Part shown: positions 54,990-63,035 of the stretch, in pieces | How the letters are laid out: the number at the start of each line of letters is the position of its first letter | Numbering within the stretch: position 1 is the stretch's first letter | DNA from: Coriobacteriia bacterium | GTDB lineage: Bacteria > Actinomycetota > Coriobacteriia > Anaerosomatales > PHET01 | Length of the DNA stretch: 64,000 nt | NCBI GenBank assembly: GCA_034370385.1 | Contig: JAXMKZ010000059.1 | Coordinates: 124,001 to 188,000 of the forward strand | Reading direction: 5' to 3' | Notes under the pieces: generated by a model | Seen by the model: the letters and a program-made list of their open reading frames with translations, nothing else | The model's database searches: none | Told to the model about the DNA's origin: nothing | Made by a program: the position numbers and the translations under genes

Positions 54990-55071
54990 CGCACCCTCCC
55001 GTTTCGCAGACCGCCTGATTCGTAGGCACCTTTCGTGATTATGGCACGAACACCCGATTCTCTTCGCGATG

Positions 55072-55085
55072 CGAACATATGTTCG
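55072..55085. promoter_or_regulatory. LexA/SOS box upstream of the UvrD-like helicase
   Basis: CGAACATATGTTCG is a perfect 14-bp palindrome identical to the Gram-positive LexA (DinR) consensus CGAACRNRYGTTYG. It lies 57 bp before the helicase start codon. Confidence 0.8.
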
Positions 55086-55141
55086 ACATGACTGCGGCGA
55101 GATGCTATCGTCGGGCCGACAGCATCGAACAGGAGTTCGCC

Positions 55142-57205
55142 ATGGAGCCCGTCCCCGGAACCCCCGCCGACCCTCGGCACACGCTGTATGCAGACCTCAC
55201 GGACGAGCAGGCCGAGGCGGCGGGCGCGGGCGATGAACCGCTGCTCATAGTCGCCGGCGCCGGCACCGGCAAGACCGCGACGCTGGCGCACCGCGTGGCC
55301 CACCTCGTGGCGGGCGGTGCCGAACCGGGACGCATACTGCTGCTCACGTTCACCCGCAGGGCGGCCGGCGAGATGCTCCGCCGTGCCGAAGGCCTTCTTG
55401 AGCGCTCCGGTCACGAACGCATCAAGGCCACTGGGTCGCGCGTGTGGGGCGGCACGTTTCACTCCGTGGGTTCGCGGCTGCTCAGGTTGCATGCCCGAGA
55501 CATCGGACTCGAACCCGACTTCACGATTCTTGACCGCTCAGACGCCGAGGACCTCATCCACCGATGCCGCACGGCGCTCTCGCTGGGAAGCGGCGCATCG
55601 CGGTTCCCCCAGAAGGCGACATGCCTCGACATCTACTCTCGCTGTGTCAACGCCAACGAGCCGCTCGCCGATGTTGTGCGCAGCCGCTTCCCGTGGTGCC
55701 GCAACGCGCAGGGCGGACTGGCGACGCTCTTCGAGGCGTACACGTGCGAGAAGGAACGGCAACGCGTACTCGACTACGACGACCTGCTGTTGTTCTGGCA
55801 CGCGTTGCTCGCCGAGCCGGCATCGGGCGATCGCGTGCGCGAGCGCTTCGATCACGTGCTCGTGGACGAGTACCAGGACACCAACACGGTGCAGGCGCAG
55901 ATCGTGGAACTGCTGAGACCGGACGGCCGGGGCGTGACGTGCGTGGGGGATGACGCCCAGGCCATCTACTCGTTTCGCGCAGCCACGGTGAGAAACATCC
56001 TCGAGTTCCCCGCGCGATACCCCCGTGCCAACATCGTCACGCTGACGCGCAACCACCGTTCGACCCGCCCCATCCTCGACGCCACCAACGCGATCATGGC
56101 GGAAGCCGCCCAGCGCTATGAAAAGAACCTGTGGACCGAGCGCGAAGGCGGAGGTCGCCCGGTGCTGCTCACCTGCCGCGATGAGGCCGAACAGACCAGG
56201 TGGATCGCCGACCGAGTGCTCGAGCATCGCGAACAGGGGACACCCCTCTCGGGTCAAGCCATCCTCTTCCGTGCCCAGCATCATGCGGCCGACCTGGAGC
56301 TGGAGCTGTCCCGGCGATCGATTCCCTACCGAAAGTACGGAGGGCTGCGTTTCGTGGAGATGGCGCACGTGAAGGACCTCGTGTCCTTCTTGCGTATCGC
56401 CCAGAACCCACGCGACTCGACCGCTGCGCTCCGCGTGCTTTCGTTGGTTCCCGGCATCGGGCCGAAGACGGCCTCGTCCCTCGTGTCCCGCCTCGACAGT
56501 GCTGAGGGCGATTTCGAGGCGTGGGTGACCGCGGATGTGCCCGAGGCCGCGTCCGGTATCTGGCCCGCACTCGTCGGCGTGCTCCGGGGGCTGGCTGGCT
56601 CGGATGGCGAAGTCCCGGCCCAGGTGCATGCGGTGCGCACGGTGCTCGCGCCGCTCGTGGAGCTGCGCTACGACAACGCCTTGGCCCGGCTCGCCGATCT
56701 CGAGCAGATCGAGAACATCGCCGGCCGCTCCCCCGATCGGGCGTCACTGCTCGCAGAGTTGGCTGTTGATCCCCCGGCGTGGACAAGTGACCTTGCGGGG
56801 CCACCGCTGCTCGACGAGGACTGGCTCGTGCTCTCGACGATGCACTCAGCCAAGGGGCTCGAGTTCGATGTGGTCTACGTGATGCACGCCGCAGACGGCA
56901 ACATCCCCTCGGATATGGCCACGGGATCCGCCGACGAGATCGAAGAGGAGCGGCGCCTCTTCTACGTGGCGTGCACGCGAGCGCGGCGCCACCTGTACGT
57001 GACGCACCCCTTGCGCTACTACAAAGCAGGAAACCCGGCCACCGACGTGCACGGATACGCGCAACGCACGCGATTCGTAACCGAGCGCGTGGCGCCGCTC
57101 TTCGTCGAGGAGCAAGCGTCGTCCGACACGCCAGCGCCCGACAAGCCGATGTCCCCGGCCGCGGCCATCGACCCACGGAGCGCAGTGCGACGCCTGTGGG
57201 AGTAA
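55142..57205 (+). CDS. UvrD/PcrA-like superfamily I DNA helicase
   Basis: A 687-aa ATP-dependent 3'-5' helicase. Motif I is VAGAGTGKTATLAHR, motif Ia LLTFTRRAAGEML, motif II VLVDEYQDTNTVQ, motif III GDDAQAIYSFRAA, motif IV LTRNHRSTRPIL, and the C-terminal motifs STMHSAKGLEFDVVYV and RLFYVACTRARR. The domain order is that of UvrD/PcrA/Rep. The ATG at 55142 has AGGAG upstream; an extension of 21 residues to 55079 would run through the SOS box. DNA damage likely induces it through LexA. It could serve nucleotide excision repair with UvrA/UvrB or replication restart. Confidence 0.93.
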   Translation: MEPVPGTPADPRHTLYADLTDEQAEAAGAGDEPLLIVAGAGTGKTATLAHRVAHLVAGGAEPGRILLLTFTRRAAGEMLRRAEGLLERSGHERIKATGSRVWGGTFHSVGSRLLRLHARDIGLEPDFTILDRSDAEDLIHRCRTALSLGSGASRFPQKATCLDIYSRCVNANEPLADVVRSRFPWCRNAQGGLATLFEAYTCEKERQRVLDYDDLLLFWHALLAEPASGDRVRERFDHVLVDEYQDTNTVQAQIVELLRPDGRGVTCVGDDAQAIYSFRAATVRNILEFPARYPRANIVTLTRNHRSTRPILDATNAIMAEAAQRYEKNLWTEREGGGRPVLLTCRDEAEQTRWIADRVLEHREQGTPLSGQAILFRAQHHAADLELELSRRSIPYRKYGGLRFVEMAHVKDLVSFLRIAQNPRDSTAALRVLSLVPGIGPKTASSLVSRLDSAEGDFEAWVTADVPEAASGIWPALVGVLRGLAGSDGEVPAQVHAVRTVLAPLVELRYDNALARLADLEQIENIAGRSPDRASLLAELAVDPPAWTSDLAGPPLLDEDWLVLSTMHSAKGLEFDVVYVMHAADGNIPSDMATGSADEIEEERRLFYVACTRARRHLYVTHPLRYYKAGNPATDVHGYAQRTRFVTERVAPLFVEEQASSDTPAPDKPMSPAAAIDPRSAVRRLWE

Positions 57206-57214
57206 CGCACCAGC

Positions 57215-58024
57215 TCAGAAGTCGCCGCGCTCGCAACCGCGCGGATGTGACCGGATATAGGCGCACGCATCTTCGACGCTGTCGGCGAAGCCCAGCAGTG
57301 CGAGGTCCTCGCGGTTGATCGTCCCCGCGCTGACAAGCACGCGGTCGAAGAACCCCCGCATCTGACGCCAAAACTCGCCGCCGACGAGCACCACCGGGAA
57401 GCTGTCGATCTTCTCAGTCTGCATCAGGGTGATCGTCTCGAACACCTCATCGAGGGTGCCGAAGCCGCCGGGCATGACGGCGAAGGCGCACGAGTACTTG
57501 ACCAGCATCACCTTGCGAACGAAGAAGTGCTCGAACTCCATGTAGCGGTCAAGATACGGGTTGGGGTCCTGCTCGTGCGGCAGCATGATGTTGCAGCCGA
57601 TCGACAGACCGCCGGCCTCCTTGCAGCCCCGGTTGGCCGCCTCCATGATGCCCGGCCCACCACCGGTCATGACCGCATACCCGTGACCCGCCAGATGCGC
57701 ACCGAGCTCGCGGGCCTGCTCGTAGTACCGGTGGCCCTCCTTGAAGCGTGCCGACCCGAAGACCGTCACGCAGGGACGGTCCATCTGCATGAACTCGAAT
57801 CCGCGCAGGAACTCGAGGAAGTAGCGAACCGCGCTCTCAAGATCGTCGTGGTGTGCCTGCTCGCCTTGGAGAAACGCGGCCTCGACACCGGAAACTTGAT
57901 CGAGAAGCGAAGGCCGACGCCGGGCCGGGTCGTGGTGCCTGGAGACGGGGGGCTCTTCCGGCGGCCGATCCGGGTCGTGGCGCTCGTCCACCTGCTCGGC
58001 GCCGGGATTCGGGTCCTCAGTCAC
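57215..58024 (-). CDS. LOG family (TIGR00730) Rossmann-fold protein
   Basis: A 269-aa protein with the LOG signature. MTGGGPGIMEAANRGC and MPGGFGTLDEVFETIT form the active site of cytokinin riboside monophosphate phosphoribohydrolases, which release a free base from a nucleotide monophosphate. In bacteria outside plant associations the usual role is nucleotide cleanup; the physiological substrate is unknown. The N-terminal 65 residues are polar, Pro/Arg/His-rich and not part of the fold. The start is a GTG with AAGGGAGG upstream. It runs convergently with the helicase gene, ending 9 bp from it. Confidence 0.9.
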   Translation of the reverse strand: MTEDPNPGAEQVDERHDPDRPPEEPPVSRHHDPARRRPSLLDQVSGVEAAFLQGEQAHHDDLESAVRYFLEFLRGFEFMQMDRPCVTVFGSARFKEGHRYYEQARELGAHLAGHGYAVMTGGGPGIMEAANRGCKEAGGLSIGCNIMLPHEQDPNPYLDRYMEFEHFFVRKVMLVKYSCAFAVMPGGFGTLDEVFETITLMQTEKIDSFPVVLVGGEFWRQMRGFFDRVLVSAGTINREDLALLGFADSVEDACAYIRSHPRGCERGDF

Positions 58025-58077
58025 GGCATGCCTCCCTTCGGTCTGACAGTAGGTGATCGTCTCGAGCCGTGGTCCCT

Positions 58078-59118
58078 CTACAGCTCGATGACGACCTTCA
58101 CAGACTCATCAGCATCGGCCACGAGACCAAAACCCTCCTGGATGCGACTCAGCGGCAGGCGGTGGGTGATGAGGTCGTCCACGCGAACGCGCCCGGTAGC
58201 GATGAGATCGAGCGCGGTCTGCAGGTCATTGGGCGCCGCGCCGTACGCGGTGCGGATGGTGACCTCTCGGCGCCACAGCTCATTGAGCGGCATGGGATGC
58301 TGCTCGCCGGGTGCGGGCACGGCGAAGACAACGAAGGTCGCTCCGTTCTCTAGGCACGCCAGGCCTTGGTCGATGGCCGAGGGCGCGCCGGTGCACAGGA
58401 TGACGAGGTCAGCGAGGCGGCCCCCGTTCACCTGCCGCAGCAGTTCGGGCAGCTTCTCGCCGGCTTCGATTGCGTCGAAGGCTTCACTGGCGCCGCTGCG
58501 CTTGGCCCACTCGAGCCGGTAAGGGCTCACGTCGGTGGCAAAGACGCGGCCAGCGCCCAACGCCCGAGCGAGCCTGATGTGCAGCAGCCCCGATATACCG
58601 CTCCCGATGACAAGCACCGTCGAGCCCGGCCGCACCCCGGCGCGCGTCTGGGCGCGCGAGACGCAGCCCAGAGGCTCGATGAACGTCCCGTCCTCGTAGC
58701 TCACCGTTTCGGGCAAAACGAGCACGCCCCGGTCGGTCTGCAACCCCGGCACCCGGACGAACTCGGCGAATCCGCCGGGATCAAAGTTGGTGGTGTGGAG
58801 CGTGTGGCAGGCGGTATGGAAGCCGGCGAGGCACATCGGGCACGCGTTGCACGGGACGTGGTGCGAGACGGCGACCCGGTCGCCGACACGCACCTTGTCT
58901 ACGCCCTCGCCTACTTCGACGATGTCGCCGGCGACCTCGTGTCCGAGAACGAGCGGCGCTTTCGGAACGCGGTACCACTCGAGCACATCCGAGCCACAGA
59001 TGCCGGAAGCGCGCACCCGCATGAGCACTTCGCCAGGCCCGATACCCGGTATGGGCATCTCCTCAACGCGAACGTCCGTGTTGTTGTGGTAAACCCCGGC
59101 CCGCATGGTCTCGGCCAC
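58078..59118 (-). CDS. zinc-dependent alcohol/polyol dehydrogenase (MDR family)
   Basis: A 346-aa medium-chain dehydrogenase. The catalytic zinc ligands are in ASGICGSD and GHEVAGDIVEVGEG. The structural zinc site CNACPMCLAGFHTAC has four cysteines. The Rossmann motif is VLVIGSGISGLLH. The family includes sorbitol, threonine and other polyol dehydrogenases; the substrate is not assignable. It starts 9 nt after the lsrF-like gene on the same strand, so the two likely form an operon for metabolism of a phosphorylated or reduced sugar-like compound. GTG 59118 or ATG 59106 may be the start. Confidence 0.88.
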   Translation of the reverse strand: MAETMRAGVYHNNTDVRVEEMPIPGIGPGEVLMRVRASGICGSDVLEWYRVPKAPLVLGHEVAGDIVEVGEGVDKVRVGDRVAVSHHVPCNACPMCLAGFHTACHTLHTTNFDPGGFAEFVRVPGLQTDRGVLVLPETVSYEDGTFIEPLGCVSRAQTRAGVRPGSTVLVIGSGISGLLHIRLARALGAGRVFATDVSPYRLEWAKRSGASEAFDAIEAGEKLPELLRQVNGGRLADLVILCTGAPSAIDQGLACLENGATFVVFAVPAPGEQHPMPLNELWRREVTIRTAYGAAPNDLQTALDLIATGRVRVDDLITHRLPLSRIQEGFGLVADADESVKVVIEL

Positions 59119-59127
59119 GACCGGCCC

Positions 59128-59976
59128 CTAGACCTTGCGAGAATCGTCAGCGGCAACGGTCGCGCATCCGACCCCCGGGCCTGTGATGCCCGACTTCGCT
59201 TTCTCGTCTTCATAGACAGCGTAGGCGTCGTCCACCGAGGCGCCACCGTGCACGACCGCGTTGACCGCCTTGATCATCCCGATGGGACTATCGGACTGGA
59301 AGATGTTGCGCCCCATGTCGACACCCGCAGCGCCCGCAGCCATCGCCTTGAAGGTCATCTCGATCGCCTCGCGCTCGGGCAGCTTCTTGCCGCCCGCCAT
59401 CACGATCGGCACCGGGCAGGTGCCCGTGACCCGCTCAAAGTCCTCACAGTAGTAGGTCTTGACGATGTGTCCGCCTGTCTCGGCGATGATGCGGCTCGCA
59501 AGTGCGAGGTAGCGGGCGTCGCGCACCATGTCTTTGCCCACCGCCGTCACGCCGATGACCGGGATGCCGTAGCGCTCCCCCTCATCGACGAGCCTGCCCA
59601 GATTCGCAATCGTCTGATGCTGGTGCGGCGCACCGATGAAGACCTGCAGCGCCATGCCCGCGGCGTTAAGGCGGATGCACTCCTCGACGCCCACGACGAT
59701 CGTCTCGTTAGAGAGGTCGTCTTCAAGCACGCTGTTGCCACCCGAGACACGCAGCACAATCGGCGTGTTCACCGAGCTGGGGATGTCGTTGCGCAGCACA
59801 CCGCGCGTGAGCATCAGCGTGTCGGCGTAGGGAGCGAGCGGAACGATGGTGTCGCAGCAGCGCTCCAGACCCGTGGTGGGACCGAGGAAGTAGCCGTGAT
59901 CGACGGCGAGCATAACGGTACGACCATCCTCCGGCTGAAGGATGCGTGACAGGCGGTTCTCAAGGCCCCAAGACAT
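59128..59976 (-). CDS. LsrF-like DeoC/FbaB-family aldolase/thiolase
   Basis: A 282-aa (beta/alpha)8 protein resembling LsrF, which splits 3-hydroxy-5-phosphonooxypentane-2,4-dione in autoinducer-2 breakdown. Shared features include MSWGLENRLSRI, TVMLAVDHGYFLGPTTGLER, MLTRGVLRND, VTAVGKDMVRDARY, HIVKTYYCEDFE with the Schiff-base lysine, GGKKLPEREA and GVDMGRNIFQSD. No lsrACDB, lsrK or lsrG is present. It may therefore serve AI-2 catabolism with genes elsewhere, or act as a related sugar-phosphate aldolase alongside the dehydrogenase gene behind it. The ATG at 59976 has AGGAG upstream. Confidence 0.85.
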   Translation of the reverse strand: MSWGLENRLSRILQPEDGRTVMLAVDHGYFLGPTTGLERCCDTIVPLAPYADTLMLTRGVLRNDIPSSVNTPIVLRVSGGNSVLEDDLSNETIVVGVEECIRLNAAGMALQVFIGAPHQHQTIANLGRLVDEGERYGIPVIGVTAVGKDMVRDARYLALASRIIAETGGHIVKTYYCEDFERVTGTCPVPIVMAGGKKLPEREAIEMTFKAMAAGAAGVDMGRNIFQSDSPIGMIKAVNAVVHGGASVDDAYAVYEDEKAKSGITGPGVGCATVAADDSRKV

Positions 59977-60072
59977 GGCGGATGGCTCCTTCTGATGTGG
60001 TGGATCACAGGATGCGGGCTAATGCTATCAGACGGAATGCAGTGCCGGTTCGTCGACGCAAGCGCTGGCGCC

Positions 60073-61098
60073 TCACGCCTCCAGCGCTCGCGCCAGACTC
60101 GCCCGCACCGGCTCGACAACGTAGCTCGCCGCTCTCACCTCGCCGTCGTCGAGGCCCATCAACCGCACTTGTTCCGGACCCCGCTGCGCGCACAGCACGA
60201 TGCCCAGCGGTGCTGCGTCGCCCTCCCTGTTCTCGTACGCCGCCAGCCACCGCAGGTAGAACGTCATCTGGCCGAAATCGGCGGGCTCGAGCGGTCGGTT
60301 CTTGAGCTCGATGGCCACATAGCAGCGCAGGTGGATGTGGTACATGAGCAGATCAAGCCGGTAGTCGCGCCCGTCGACCGGCATACGCTTCTGACGCTCG
60401 ACAAAGGCGAACCCCGCGCCCAGCTCCAAGAGGAAACGCTGCATCTGGTCGAGGATCGCGTCTTCGAGCTCAGCCTCGGAGTGCTCCGACGGCAGGCCCA
60501 GGAAGTCGAGGACGTAGGGATCGCGCAAGAGAATGGCGCTAGACGTGACCGCCTCCGATGCACCATCGCCGGCTTGGTCGAGCGCCGCCATCTGCGCCTG
60601 AAGAGCATCCTCCGAGCCCACCGCCGCCAGCGTTCGCTCGTAGAGCCTGCTTGCGATGCGCTCGCGCAAAGTGCGTACGCTCCAGTGCTCGCAGGCTGCT
60701 GAAGTCGCGTAGAACTCGCGTTGGCACTTGTCAGCCAAGGTGAGGAGCTCGGAGAATTGGCTCCACGTCAATATTCTCGACACTGTCGAGAATATCTCCG
60801 TAGTCGGGTAGACCTCAGCGAACTTCATCATCCTGAACAAGCTCTGCCAACTCCACCCGCGCCCGTAGCGCTTTGTGAGCCGAAGAGCCAGTCGCTTCAC
60901 AACGTCCTGCCCGTACGCCGCCCGTCGGCCGCCGAGCACATCTTCGCGAATCCGCTTGCCAACGCTCCAATACAGCATCACCAATTCGCCGTTCACCGCT
61001 GCCGCTGCGCGTGTGCGTGCCCCGTCGATCAGGCCGGCCACATCGCCGAACAGCGCCCCTTCGTCGGGCGCGACCACTGCATCGTTCGTTGAATCCAT
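60073..61098 (-). CDS. YhcG/DUF1016 family PDDEXK nuclease
   Basis: A 341-aa protein. The N-terminal helical DUF1016 region contains LYWSVGKRI, the run YGRGWSWQSLFRMMKF and LTWSQFSELL. The C-terminal nuclease core contains DYRLDLLMYHIHLRCYVAIELK, spanning the Asp and the ELK of the PD-(D/E)xK fold. Homologues are often found with restriction systems or mobile elements, and some promote horizontal transfer. It lies about 100 bp downstream of a truncated type ISP restriction gene, in keeping with a defence-associated island. Its substrate and partner are unknown. Confidence 0.9.
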   Translation of the reverse strand: MDSTNDAVVAPDEGALFGDVAGLIDGARTRAAAAVNGELVMLYWSVGKRIREDVLGGRRAAYGQDVVKRLALRLTKRYGRGWSWQSLFRMMKFAEVYPTTEIFSTVSRILTWSQFSELLTLADKCQREFYATSAACEHWSVRTLRERIASRLYERTLAAVGSEDALQAQMAALDQAGDGASEAVTSSAILLRDPYVLDFLGLPSEHSEAELEDAILDQMQRFLLELGAGFAFVERQKRMPVDGRDYRLDLLMYHIHLRCYVAIELKNRPLEPADFGQMTFYLRWLAAYENREGDAAPLGIVLCAQRGPEQVRLMGLDDGEVRAASYVVEPVRASLARALEA

Positions 61099-61200
61099 CT
61101 CGCACCTCCAGGGCTAGGAGGAGCGGGAGAACTCCGAGGGGTGGCTATACCGTAACAGTGAGGTCTGACAGAGACGCGAGACGCGTTCCGCCTAGCCGGG

Positions 61201-62421
61201 TCACTTCCCCCACTCCCACGTATCCGCCTTCACGCGCTCGTAGTTCGTGTCGAGCTCCGGTCCCATCAGCACGAGCGCAGCGATGCGGCGCACCATCTCC
61301 GTGACGTACCTGGCCTCGTCGACCTTGAGGTCACGCCCCAGCAGCGCATGCTCGCGATAGCTGAGCCACTTCTTGATGACCTGGTAGCCACCGATGGTGT
61401 AGCGCCACACGGCCGAAGGAACGCAGCGCCAATACGCCAAATCGTTTAGGTGGACGTCGAAACACGTCTCGCCGAGTAGGGCGACCGACTCGCCGCGCGT
61501 CATCCCGAGGGCGGTCGCGTGTCCCGCAATTGCCGAGAGTTCGTCGGCGGTGTACTCGCGCTCGTTAAGCTTGCCGGTCGAGGGCATGCAGATGCCGCCC
61601 CTGCCGGCGACGCCCCATCGCGCGGTGACAGCGAGGTCGGTGGCGGGGTCGAGAGAGCCCCCAGCGGCGGCGGACAGAGCGCCAAGCCGAATGCCGCCAG
61701 AGAAGGGCTGGCTCGGGTCGAGCAGCTCGGCGACTCGAGCGCCGAGGGCGGCCGAAGCGTCGAATGCACTCGAGGTCGAAGGCAGCGGGATTCGCGGCCA
61801 GTCCGTCCTGATGCCATCACGATTTTCGGACAGGTAGGCAGTTGAGTACCCAATCGCCAGAGCGTGCTCGCAGAGATACGAGTGATCCGCCGCGCCGACG
61901 CTTCCCAAGTAGCCTTGCGCCAGCCGTGAAGTGTTCGGAACGCGTATGGGATTCTCGCCGAGGAGCCCGCCAGAAGGCCGCTTCAGCGAAACCGGAAAGT
62001 GACGGGCCTCCCCATCAAGCGCGTGGTAGTCACAGACTGCGCTCGCCCAGACGAATGGAATCCCTTCATCCAGCTTGTCTGCGGCGTCACGCGTGACGAA
62101 GAAGCGAGCTCCGCATCCTTGCTCGGCAATCAGTTGCGGGCTGGGCTCGCTGAAGAGGGGTCTGATGTTGTCCAGGTAGCACCAGCGCACATCGAATGGC
62201 TTGAAGGTGAACCGCACAAGTCGGCTGTCTTCGAAGCGCGATGCGCCAAGAAGCTTCGCTCGTGCATCGGGGCCGACTATACGGTTGCCCGTCATCATCA
62301 TTGACGGGCACATTTCCGCGACCGCGCTGTCGCTGACAGCCGGGTCAAAGTAGGCCTCGACGCGCTTCGCGAGCGGCTCGCGATCGATTGAGATGAGTGC
62401 GTGCCCGCGACACTGTGACCG
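61201..62421 (-). pseudogene. C-terminal remnant of a type ISP restriction-modification enzyme
   Basis: About 406 codons are open in frame after a stop (62422-62424). They match the carboxy-terminal specificity part of type ISP/LlaBIII-like single-chain restriction enzymes: ISIDREPLAKRVEAYFDPAV, RFTFKPFDVRWCYLDNIRP, RIPLPSTSSAFD, YQVIKKWLSYRE and RRIAALVLMGPELDTNYERV. Full enzymes exceed 1,500 residues and carry helicase and methyltransferase domains, all missing here. The first ATG in frame (62313) gives 370 aa. The gene is thus 5'-truncated and probably non-functional unless it acts as a free specificity domain. The region to 62462 has no gene I can identify. Confidence 0.8.
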
Positions 62422-62462
62422 CTACAAGGAAGCGCACGGCAGAGATGACGAGCAGCCCGCCC

Positions 62463-63035
62463 TCAGCGCAGCGGGAGGCCGCACCCATCACGCAGGTCGA
62501 GGATGTGACACGACTCCTCGAGCACTCCGATGAGGCCCCACGCATCCCACAGAGTCTCGCCGATGGCGAACGGCCCGTGCGTGCGCAGCACGGCGATCGG
62601 CACGTGCTGAAGCGCCTGTGCAAGCAGCTGTCCCGCTTCCGCCGAGCCGATCGCCTGCTCGGGCGCCAGCACCGGCACTTCGGCACCGATGACGCATCCG
62701 GCCTCCGAATCGAGGGGTCGGATGACGTCATCCACCAGTGAGCGGAACATCGTGTGCGGAGGGTGCGCGTGGCAGATGGCCTGGGCGCCCGTCGCCTGGT
62801 AGACCGCTCGATGGACGACGAGCTCGCGGCTGCAGCCCGCATCACTGACGCTCGGCTGCATGCTTGTCTCCATGACATCGTCCGGCTCAAGTCTGGACAG
62901 CATCGAGCCACTGCGGGTGATGATGATGCGGTCTCCGAACCGCATCGAGAGGTTCCCGTGTCGCGCCGTCACGGCGCCCGCCACGAACAGGTCGCGGCCG
63001 ACGTCACGGAAGAGCTCGAACATCTCTACTCGCAC
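62463..63035 (-). CDS. class II aldolase (L-fuculose-phosphate aldolase-like)
   Basis: A 190-aa zinc-dependent aldolase. ARHGNLSMRFGD, IITRSGSML, HRAVYQATGAQAICHAHPPHT and LRTHGPFAIG carry the phosphate-binding residues and the three zinc histidines of the AraD/FucA family. It would split or form a sugar phosphate such as fuculose-1-phosphate or ribulose-1-phosphate. The start (GTG 63035 or ATG 63023) overlaps or abuts the end of the phosphofructokinase gene, so the two genes are likely co-translated. The exact substrate is unknown. Confidence 0.88.
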   Translation of the reverse strand: MRVEMFELFRDVGRDLFVAGAVTARHGNLSMRFGDRIIITRSGSMLSRLEPDDVMETSMQPSVSDAGCSRELVVHRAVYQATGAQAICHAHPPHTMFRSLVDDVIRPLDSEAGCVIGAEVPVLAPEQAIGSAEAGQLLAQALQHVPIAVLRTHGPFAIGETLWDAWGLIGVLEESCHILDLRDGCGLPLR

